Shown: piece after piece, positions 8,501 to 14,992 of the stretch | How positions within the stretch are numbered: the stretch's first letter is position 1 | Layout: each line of letters opens with the position of its first letter | Assembly: GCF_018069925.1 (NCBI RefSeq) | Contig: NZ_JAGPXB010000018.1 | Coordinates: 1-61,027, forward strand | DNA: 61,027 nt | Source: Flavobacterium erciyesense | Lineage (GTDB): Bacteria > Bacteroidota > Bacteroidia > Flavobacteriales > Flavobacteriaceae | Direction: 5' to 3' | Notes under the pieces: generated by a model | The model's database searches: none | Told to the model about the DNA's origin: nothing | Seen by the model: the letters and a program-made list of their open reading frames with translations, nothing else | Program-made: the position numbers and the translations under genes

Positions 8501-9751
8501 TTAGTCGAATTTACGTCTTTGGAACCAACGGTCGTTTAATGAAAAACCAATGCTAACATTAGCATAATTTTCTTGTACCAAGTTTGATTTGGTTGTACCA
8601 CGCTGACCAAACTCTAAGCCAATATTAATATTAGAAAGCGTTCCGCTTAAAGGCATTCCTACCCCTAATGTTAAAGCAGCATCATTCACCGCTTGAGAAT
8701 TGATTACCAAACCTGTATTTTCGTATCTAAAACCACCTCTGTACACAATACGTTTTGCGTAACTTGAAAACGAATTATAATTAGGAATATAGTAACCACC
8801 CACAGTATATTTCGAAGCTTTTTCGTAAGATACATTGGCAAGTGCATTGTAACTGTTAGCTAACGATCCCGCATCTTGCATAGTATATCCAACTCCAAAA
8901 AGCCATTTTCTAGCTTGACCAATACCAACTTGTGCAACGTACTTGCTTGGTATTTTTAGTTTTCGTTCTGAAACCTGTTCATCTAAAACATCAACAATCG
9001 CTATGTCAAAGTTAGAATTGTATAAGGCAGTTGCAATGTTTCGTGTATTTTGAGCTGTTAATGTGCTCTCTAAACTGTATGTTACACTACTAAAAAGAGA
9101 CAATTTTTTATTTAACTTACGTTGATACATAAGCCCTGCATTAAAATTAACCCCTGACAAATCTGCGGTATTCAACTCTCGAGTCCCAATAGCAACATCA
9201 TTTACGTACTCAAAATTATTGGATTCAATTTTCCCGAAATTATAGTTCACATCAGCACCAATGCTAAATGTTGGCGTAATTTTGTATGCTAAACCAAAAA
9301 AAACTTTATTCATTCCTCCTTTTCCATCAAAGCGACGGCTATTTACAGCTGGATCTGATGACTCCGAATTAATTTTATAACCCACAGAAGAGTACGGAAT
9401 CAAACCAAAACCTACACCAAATTTACCCAAAGGCAAACCTACAGCTAAATAATCTAGTGCCGTTCTTCGGGCGCTTGCTGAGTTGCTATCCGACTTAAGT
9501 TTGGTTGTATATTGTGTACCACCTAATGCAAAAGTGGTTAATTTTAAGTGTGCATAACTTGCTGGATTTTGCAAATTCATATGAATACTGTCCTGCTCGA
9601 CAGCAATTTCTCCCATAGAACGAAATTCTAAAGTTCCTCTAAATCGCACATCCCCTATTCCGTAAAACGAGTATGGAGAAGAAGTTCCCTCTTGAGCCAA
9701 TGAAACTAGAGACACTAGCAGACAGAAACTAACTAAAATTTTTTTGATCAT
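8501..9751 (-). CDS. Predicted outer-membrane beta-barrel protein
   Basis: This 416-residue protein has a clear signal peptide (MIKKILVSFCLLVSLVSLAQ) followed by SSPYSFYGIGD, a start common in Bacteroidota outer-membrane proteins of the FadL/PorV-like style. The body alternates polar and aromatic strands (for example FGVGFGLIPYSSVGYK, FFGLAYKITPTFSIGADVNY, NAGLMYQRKLNKKLSLFSSV), as expected for a barrel of about 14 strands. No enzyme motif is seen. Its start codon overlaps the coaX stop by 4 bases (ATGA), so the two are translationally coupled. Position next to lptC suggests envelope biogenesis, but its exact function is unknown. Confidence 0.8.
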   Translation of the reverse strand: MIKKILVSFCLLVSLVSLAQEGTSSPYSFYGIGDVRFRGTLEFRSMGEIAVEQDSIHMNLQNPASYAHLKLTTFALGGTQYTTKLKSDSNSASARRTALDYLAVGLPLGKFGVGFGLIPYSSVGYKINSESSDPAVNSRRFDGKGGMNKVFFGLAYKITPTFSIGADVNYNFGKIESNNFEYVNDVAIGTRELNTADLSGVNFNAGLMYQRKLNKKLSLFSSVTYSLESTLTAQNTRNIATALYNSNFDIAIVDVLDEQVSERKLKIPSKYVAQVGIGQARKWLFGVGYTMQDAGSLANSYNALANVSYEKASKYTVGGYYIPNYNSFSSYAKRIVYRGGFRYENTGLVINSQAVNDAALTLGVGMPLSGTLSNINIGLEFGQRGTTKSNLVQENYANVSIGFSLNDRWFQRRKFD

Positions 9752-10479
9752 TTTTTGATTTTATAATGAAATTGTTGGTTCAGACTTTCCAGCAGGAAAT
9801 ATGAATTGGCAAATATGGTATTTTTTAATCGTTTAGCCAAAAAATCTGTATCGCCACCCGTTAAAATTATTATAAAATTGGAATACCGTTTTTTATATGC
9901 ATCAATTGTACCATCAATTTCGGCAATCATACCATTAACCACACCCGAGTGAATGGCTTCCTGCGTTGACCCACCAATTAAATCTTTAGGCTCTTGGGTG
10001 GGCAACAAAGGCAACTTGGCTGTATAGTGATGTAAAGATTCGTAACGTAAACGCAGTCCGGGAGCAATTGCGCCTCCTAAATAACAATCAGCTGCATCAA
10101 TAAAATCATAAGTAATGCAAGTACCCGCATCAATAACCAATCTATTTTGTGCAGGGTGCATCAACACTGCTCCTGTTGCTAAAACCATTCTGTCTAAGCC
10201 AAGAGTCTGAGGAGTTTCATAATTGTTTTGAAAAGGAAAACCGTCTTCGCGAGAAATATAGTGTACGTTTATTCGATCTTGAAAGGTCAAAAAAAACTCT
10301 TTTTCGAGATCTGCAACCGAAGAAACCACCAAATTTTGAAGTTTTTTGAATCTATTTAAAATTTTTTCAAAATTTATTTTTGCATCATTTTTCGAAAAGA
10401 CAAAAAACTCTAAAATCGTAGCTTCCTCAAAAACAGCCGCTTTGATTCTCGAATTCCCCACATCAACCACTAGTATCAT
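9748..10479 (-). CDS. coaX: Type III pantothenate kinase
   Basis: This 243-residue enzyme phosphorylates pantothenate in the first step of coenzyme A synthesis. It has the acetate/sugar kinase (ASKHA) fold: MILVVDVGNSRIKAAVF is the phosphate-1 motif, TPQTLGLDRMVLATGA matches the GxDR substrate region, LVIDAGTCITYD is the phosphate-2 motif, and GGAIAPGLRLRYESLHHYTAKLP plus IILTGGDTDFL complete the family pattern. The open frame continues far upstream, but that extension would run through the tRNA-Phe gene, so the ATG at 10479 is used. A minus-strand -7 element lies at 10499-10506. Type III enzymes need a monovalent cation and are not inhibited by CoA. It heads the envelope cluster. Confidence 0.95.
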   Translation of the reverse strand: MILVVDVGNSRIKAAVFEEATILEFFVFSKNDAKINFEKILNRFKKLQNLVVSSVADLEKEFFLTFQDRINVHYISREDGFPFQNNYETPQTLGLDRMVLATGAVLMHPAQNRLVIDAGTCITYDFIDAADCYLGGAIAPGLRLRYESLHHYTAKLPLLPTQEPKDLIGGSTQEAIHSGVVNGMIAEIDGTIDAYKKRYSNFIIILTGGDTDFLAKRLKNTIFANSYFLLESLNQQFHYKIKK

Positions 10480-10498
10480 TTTGTGAAATTTAGAAAGC

Positions 10499-10506
10499 CA
10501 AAGGTA
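10499..10506 (-). promoter_or_regulatory. Putative -7 promoter element (TACCTTTG) for the coaX cluster
   Basis: On the minus strand TACCTTTG fits TAnnTTTG and lies 20 bases before the coaX ATG. A -33 TTG at the usual distance is not evident. Confidence 0.4.
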
Positions 10507-10532
10507 CGAATAGATTTTTTTTAAAAAATGTT

Positions 10533-10562
10533 TTGGAGAAACTAAAAAAGCTTCTATATTTG
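10533..10562 (+). promoter_or_regulatory. Promoter of tRNA-Phe
   Basis: TTG at 10533-10535 and TATATTTG at 10555-10562 are separated by 19 bases, a good match to the Bacteroidota TTG-N17-23-TAnnTTTG promoter. The tRNA begins 15 bases after it. Confidence 0.65.
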
Positions 10563-10577
10563 CACCCGCAACAGCGA

Positions 10578-10650
10578 GGTACCTTAGCTCAGATGGTAGA
10601 GCAATGGACTGAAAATCCATGTGTCCCTGGTTCGATCCCTGGAGGTACCA
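10578..10650 (+). tRNA. tRNA-Phe (GAA)
   Basis: A complete 73-nucleotide cloverleaf is visible. The acceptor arm is GGTACCT pairing with AGGTACC, the D-loop carries AGCTCAGATGGTAGAGC, the anticodon stem-loop is TGGACTGAAAATCCA with anticodon GAA, and the T arm is CCCTGGTTCGATCCCTGG. The discriminator is A, and CCA is not encoded. A GAAA-loop terminator follows immediately. Confidence 0.97.
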
Positions 10651-10651
10651 C

Positions 10652-10688
10652 AAAACCCGAATAGAAATATTCGGGTTTTTTGTTTTTA
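10652..10688 (+). terminator. Rho-independent terminator after tRNA-Phe
   Basis: A perfect 12-base stem (AAAACCCGAATA with TATTCGGGTTTT) closes a GAAA tetraloop and is followed by a T-rich tail. It starts 2 bases after the tRNA. Confidence 0.92.
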
Positions 10689-10964
10689 ATACTTTTTTGA
10701 AAAACACTTTTGTAGAAACTTTCCTTTTCAAAGCATTCAATTTTTTATCGAAAAACGAAATATTAAATTGCAATTGCAATGAAATACACATTCAACAAGG
10801 ATTAATCACTAATTGATCCCGAATACTTACTAATCCCCATTTTTTACTCATAACACAAGAAAAAACCAATAAAAATACAGTCTGTGTAAATTTTTAGAAT
10901 AATTTTTAGATAATTCTAATTTACAATCGTGCTAATTTGCTATATTTATGCAAATTTTATATAC

Positions 10965-11384
10965 ATGGAATTACTAGCCTGTCCAAAATGTCAAGGAAAT
11001 CAGATAACAAAGAGTGGAATTGTAAATCAAAAGCAACGCTATTTATGTAAAAAATGCGCTTATTTTTTTACCGTTAACAAGCTAGGTAAGAAAATTGACG
11101 ATTATTATGTTACCAAGGCGCTTCAACTTTATTTAGAAGGATTAAGCTATAGAGAGATCGAGCGAATCATAGGTGTGTCACACGTTACCATAAGTAATTG
11201 GGTAAAATCCTTCAATATCAAAAAACCTTCACACGCTAATTATCACCCTACTTACAAAATTTTAAGCCACTTAGAACTAATTGAATACCTAAAAAACAAG
11301 GAGTTATTATCAGGCGCAGGAATGATTATTACTGAATTAGGAGATAAGTTCATGCTCATAAAATGGGAGCGTTTTAAAGATTAA
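10965..11384 (+). CDS. Zinc-ribbon/helix-turn-helix protein resembling the IS1-type transposase N-terminus (InsA-like)
   Basis: The 139-residue protein starts MELLACPKCQG. Residues 6-31 form a four-cysteine zinc ribbon (CPKC, then CKKC), as in InsA and IS1595-type N-terminal domains. Residues about 50-80 (ALQLYLEGLSYREIERIIGV then SHVTISNWVK) form a helix-turn-helix. No DDE or DxD catalytic domain follows; the C-terminal 50 residues are unlike a transposase, and no terminal inverted repeats or second ORF are visible. It precedes the porin-MFS genes by 102 bases on the same strand. A DNA-binding regulator derived from a transposase subunit is the best reading, but this is inference. An ATG at 10929 would add 12 residues before the zinc ribbon. 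Confidence 0.7.
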   Translation: MELLACPKCQGNQITKSGIVNQKQRYLCKKCAYFFTVNKLGKKIDDYYVTKALQLYLEGLSYREIERIIGVSHVTISNWVKSFNIKKPSHANYHPTYKILSHLELIEYLKNKELLSGAGMIITELGDKFMLIKWERFKD

Positions 11385-11486
11385 CTATACTACTTTACAC
11401 GTATATATATTAAAATTTTTTTTAATGAGAAAAAATTAGAATTTGGTACTCAGTTAACAAACCATTTACTAACCAACCTTCTCATT

Positions 11487-12866
11487 ATGAAAAAAATATT
11501 TTTTTCAGCCGCAGTACTCTTACTATCGCTAAAAGGTTTTTCTCAAGGCTCAACAGAATACGGAGGCGGTCTGAAATTCAATCTGAACGAAGACGGTTCT
11601 AAATTCATGCGAGTAATTGCTTGGAACCAAATTTGGATGCGCTCCTCTGAGATGAATCCGGGAACCATGATCAATGGCGAACCAACCTCAACTGCTACCG
11701 ATATAGGAAATCGAAGACTTCGTTTTTTGGCTTACGCCCAAATCTCAAAACGCTACATGATTTTAACTCATTTTGGTATTAACAACCAAACTTTTACCAA
11801 TGGTGGAGCAGCAGGTAGTTCTGGAACTGGAGCTTACGGCGCTGGTAAAAAACCAGGTCTGTTTTTTCATGATGCCTGGAATGAATACGCAGTTGTACTT
11901 CCTGAAAAAGATAAAAAATTCAGTATGTCATTAGGTGCTGGACTTCATTATTATATGGGCCTTTCTAGAATGACGATGGGATCTACACTGAACTTCCTTA
12001 CCATCGATGCTCCTATTTTCAACTGGCCTTTGATTGAAAACTCAGATCAATTTGCACGACAAGTAGGTCTATTTGCCAAAGGTAAGTACGGAAAACTAGA
12101 GTACCGCTTAAGTTACAACAAACCTTATGCAACAAACCTTGCTCCTGTAAATACCACTAATGCTGCAAATGCGGTTGCGGTAGACAATAGCGGCATAACC
12201 AAATGGTCTAAAGCAGGATACTTAGAGTATCAATTTTTAGATCAAGAAGCTAATGTATTACCATTTAAAGTAGGAAGTTATTTGGGCACTAAAAAAGTAT
12301 TTAATTTGGGTGCTGGTTTTTATACCGCTCCTGATGCTACAAGAACTTCTGTAAATAACAACATCAACAAGCACGACATTACGCTATTATCTGCGGATGC
12401 GTTTATGGATTTACCAGTTGGGAAAAAAGAAAAGAAAATGGCGGTTACTGCCTACAGCGTTTTATACGACTATGATTTTGGACCAAATTACCTTCGTAAC
12501 GTAGGAATCATGAACATTGGAAGTGTTGATCCTAATTTTACAGGAAATAGAGCTATTGCTGGAGCTGGAACCGCGCAACCAACAATTGGATCTGGTACCA
12601 TTTGGTACACACAAGCTGGTTTTTTATTACCAAACAAAGAGGTGAAACCTAAAGTAAGAATTCAACCTTTTGGGGCAGTTACCTATAAAGATTTTGACGC
12701 GTTGGCACAGTCAAGCACACAATTTGACATTGGATCTAACTTTTTCTTAGACGGACACCACGCCAAAATTACAGCTCAATATTCTACTAGACCTGTATAT
12801 ACTTCACTTACCAATCGATCAGGATCTTTAGGTGACTTTGTAGTACAACTTCAAATTTATTTATAA
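11487..12866 (+). CDS. Outer-membrane porin-like protein
   Basis: This 459-residue protein has a signal peptide (MKKIFFSAAVLLLSLKGFSQ) and then long amphipathic beta strands (FMRVIAWNQIWMRSSEM, RLRFLAYAQISKRYMIL, MSLGAGLHYYMGLSRMTMG, KLEYRLSYNKPYATNLAP), ending with FVVQLQIYL, an aromatic/hydrophobic terminal strand typical of barrel proteins. It has the look of Bacteroidota porins paired with carboxylate transporters. The MFS gene starts 21 bases downstream, so this pair likely provides outer- and inner-membrane passage of the same small substrate. Substrate is inferred from the ligase genes further down. Confidence 0.75.
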   Translation: MKKIFFSAAVLLLSLKGFSQGSTEYGGGLKFNLNEDGSKFMRVIAWNQIWMRSSEMNPGTMINGEPTSTATDIGNRRLRFLAYAQISKRYMILTHFGINNQTFTNGGAAGSSGTGAYGAGKKPGLFFHDAWNEYAVVLPEKDKKFSMSLGAGLHYYMGLSRMTMGSTLNFLTIDAPIFNWPLIENSDQFARQVGLFAKGKYGKLEYRLSYNKPYATNLAPVNTTNAANAVAVDNSGITKWSKAGYLEYQFLDQEANVLPFKVGSYLGTKKVFNLGAGFYTAPDATRTSVNNNINKHDITLLSADAFMDLPVGKKEKKMAVTAYSVLYDYDFGPNYLRNVGIMNIGSVDPNFTGNRAIAGAGTAQPTIGSGTIWYTQAGFLLPNKEVKPKVRIQPFGAVTYKDFDALAQSSTQFDIGSNFFLDGHHAKITAQYSTRPVYTSLTNRSGSLGDFVVQLQIYL

Positions 12867-12887
12867 AACATCTTTAATACACATCAT

Positions 12888-14426
12888 ATGAGTACAAAAT
12901 CAACAAAAGGAATCTGGAAAGTCATTTCTGCTTCTTCAATGGGAACCATGATCGAATGGTACGACTTTTACATTTTTGGGAGTTTAGCTGTAGTATTATC
13001 TACAAAATTCTTTCCATCGGATAATCCAACTGCAGCTTTCTTATCCACTTTAGCCACTTTTGCTGCTGGTTTTGTGGTGCGTCCTTTCGGAGCATTATTC
13101 TTCGGTAGATTAGGAGATTTAATCGGAAGGAAATATACCTTCATGGTCACGCTAATGTTAATGGGTGGCGCTACTTTTGTCATTGGTTGTATTCCGAGTT
13201 ATGAAACTATTGGTTATGCCGCACCAATTTTAGTACTAATATTACGTTTATTACAAGGTTTAGCCTTGGGTGGTGAATATGGTGGAGCTGCAACTTATGT
13301 AGCAGAACATGCACCTGCTGGCGAAAAAGGCTATTGGACCTCTTGGATTCAAACCACTGCAACTGTAGGTTTATTCATTTCGTTAATGGTGATTTTAATT
13401 ACAAAAAGTGCACTTTCGAAAGAAGCATTTGATGATTGGGGTTGGAGAGTACCATTTTGGGTTTCTATTTTAATGGTTTTCGTATCGTACTTGATTCGTA
13501 AAAACATGGACGAATCACCTGTTTTTGCTAAAACAAAAGCGGAAGGAAAAACATCAACAAACCCACTAAAAGAAAGCTTTGGCAATCGTTACAATTTGAA
13601 ATTTGTTCTTCTTGCTTTATTTGGAGCCACTATGGGACAAGGGGTTGTTTGGTACACCGGTCAGTTTTATGCCATGAACTTCTTGAAAACAGTACAATTT
13701 ATTGATTCTTCTCAAGTAGATATGTTGCTAGGAATTGCCTTAATTTTAGGAACTCCATTCTTCGTGTTCTTTGGTTGGTTGAGTGATAAAGTAGGTCGAA
13801 AATACATTATGATGGGAGGAATGTTAATTGCTCTTTTAGCTTACAGACCGATTTACAAGCAAATGTATACCACAACAGACTTAACTTTAAAAACAGAAGT
13901 TGTTGCTAATACAAAAGTAGTTCCATCTATTAAAGAAGTAGATGCTACTAAAATGGATTCTATTTATACGACTACCAAAACGTTCACAGATGGCACAGCG
14001 GTAGAAGAAATTAAAACCAAACACTTCGAGGCTGGAAAACTAATGGTAGACGATAAAGGGAAAGATAAAATCGAAACCAAAATCACCAAAACAATTAATG
14101 AAAGTGATAAATGGATGTTAGTTTTTCTAGTTTTCATTCAAGTTATCTTTGTTACGATGGTTTATGGACCGATTGCAGCTTTCCTTGTTGAAATGTTCCC
14201 AGTAAAAATTCGATACACTTCAATGTCATTGCCTTACCATGTTGGAAATGGTATTTTCGGTGGACTACTACCAGCCATTTCTACTTATTTTGTAACTTCC
14301 GCTAAAGATGGTGGTAATCCTGAATTTTATTTAGAAGGCTTATGGTATCCAATAGGCATTGCAGCAGTTTGTTTCGTAATTGGAATGATCTATATCGACA
14401 GAAAAAACAATACACTTCACGACTAA
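12888..14426 (+). CDS. MFS transporter, metabolite:H+ symporter (MHS) type
   Basis: This 512-residue protein has about 12 membrane segments. MHS-type features are GTMIEWYDFYIFG at the start of TM1, the loop motif FGRLGDLIGRKYTF, the segment LRLLQGLALGGEYGGAATYVAEHAP, and the second-half loop GWLSDKVGRKY. Relatives such as ProP, KgtP and ShiA move small carboxylates or zwitterions with protons. Unusually, about 80 mostly charged residues (about 325-405) lie between TM9 and TM10, a predicted periplasmic loop that is short in classical members. It follows the porin by 21 bases and precedes a small membrane gene by 11. The substrate is probably acetate, propionate or a related acid, by context only. 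Confidence 0.85.
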   Translation: MSTKSTKGIWKVISASSMGTMIEWYDFYIFGSLAVVLSTKFFPSDNPTAAFLSTLATFAAGFVVRPFGALFFGRLGDLIGRKYTFMVTLMLMGGATFVIGCIPSYETIGYAAPILVLILRLLQGLALGGEYGGAATYVAEHAPAGEKGYWTSWIQTTATVGLFISLMVILITKSALSKEAFDDWGWRVPFWVSILMVFVSYLIRKNMDESPVFAKTKAEGKTSTNPLKESFGNRYNLKFVLLALFGATMGQGVVWYTGQFYAMNFLKTVQFIDSSQVDMLLGIALILGTPFFVFFGWLSDKVGRKYIMMGGMLIALLAYRPIYKQMYTTTDLTLKTEVVANTKVVPSIKEVDATKMDSIYTTTKTFTDGTAVEEIKTKHFEAGKLMVDDKGKDKIETKITKTINESDKWMLVFLVFIQVIFVTMVYGPIAAFLVEMFPVKIRYTSMSLPYHVGNGIFGGLLPAISTYFVTSAKDGGNPEFYLEGLWYPIGIAAVCFVIGMIYIDRKNNTLHD

Positions 14427-14437
14427 AATAGAGAACT

Positions 14438-14662
14438 ATGAATTCAATTAAAAAAATATTAGGTTTCGTTTGGATATTATTAGCGTTGGCTACAGCATAT
14501 TATTGTGTTGATATCTTTGGAGGAAAACTATCATCGGGTAAGCAAGACGATTTAGTTTTTGGAATTATCATCTTCTTTATTTTATTGCCTCTTATCGTTG
14601 CCGGATTAGTTACATTTGGGTATTACTCGATTATGGGTGATTATGACGATCAAAAAAATTAA
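14438..14662 (+). CDS. Small two-helix membrane protein of the transporter operon
   Basis: This 74-residue protein has hydrophobic segments at about residues 7-27 and 44-66 and a polar, acidic end (GDYDDQKN). It starts 11 bases after the MFS stop and is followed by a strong hairpin, so it closes the porin-MFS transcript. I recognise no named domain with certainty. A role as an accessory subunit of the MFS protein is plausible from position only. Confidence 0.7.
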   Translation: MNSIKKILGFVWILLALATAYYCVDIFGGKLSSGKQDDLVFGIIIFFILLPLIVAGLVTFGYYSIMGDYDDQKN

Positions 14663-14683
14663 ATAAATTTTTTGCAAAAACTT

Positions 14684-14719
14684 GCAATCTCTACATCTTC
14701 ATGTGGAGATTGCTTGTTT
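14684..14719 (+). terminator. Rho-independent terminator ending the porin-MFS unit
   Basis: GCAATCTCTACAT pairs with ATGTGGAGATTGC (13 pairs, one a G-T wobble) around a CTTC loop, followed by TTGTTTTAT. It separates the transport genes from the sensor genes that start at 14798. Confidence 0.85.
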
Positions 14720-14797
14720 TATACTTTGAACGGTCAAGTTACCTTAGCAACACGGCAAATAAACCTTTCAAAACCAAAGCTATAACACCAAGTAAAA

Positions 14798-14992
14798 ATG
14801 AAAAAAAGACACGAACAAAAATTGGTTATCCTTTCTATGCTGATATTAGCGGCATTGAATATTCCTTTGTTGTTATTGTTTGATAGCTCCAAAGCCTTAT
14901 TTGGATTTCCTATTATCTACATTTACATTTTTTCGGTGTGGCTATTTTCTATTGCTATTTCATTTTTAATTATCAAAAGGTATTATGAATAG
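14798..14992 (+). CDS. Small membrane protein coupled to the symporter-kinase gene
   Basis: The 64-residue product has two membrane helices (about residues 10-27 and 34-57) with a basic start MKKRHEQK and end KRYYE. Its last 8 bases overlap the start of the symporter-kinase gene (ATGAATAG), a strong sign of translational coupling. Small two-helix proteins commonly precede SSS-family symporters, for example the DUF4212/DUF485-like subunits near ActP. I cannot assign it to one of those by eye. Confidence 0.72.
   Translation: MKKRHEQKLVILSMLILAALNIPLLLLFDSSKALFGFPIIYIYIFSVWLFSIAISFLIIKRYYE

Noticed and set aside
10480..10791. Upstream extension of coaX by 104 codons
   Set aside because: It would read through the antisense of tRNA-Phe and its terminator. 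The family N-terminus MILVVDVGNS begins at 10479.
10619..10816. Plus-strand open frame across the end of tRNA-Phe
   Set aside because: It starts inside the tRNA and runs through its terminator; no protein features.
10929..11384. Intact IS1-family insertion sequence
   Set aside because: Only the zinc-ribbon/HTH part is present. There is no catalytic domain, no frameshifted second ORF and no terminal inverted repeats.
14701..14883. 60-codon frame starting in the terminator loop before the symporter-kinase unit
   Set aside because: It starts inside the terminator hairpin and overlaps the better-supported 64-residue membrane protein in another frame.
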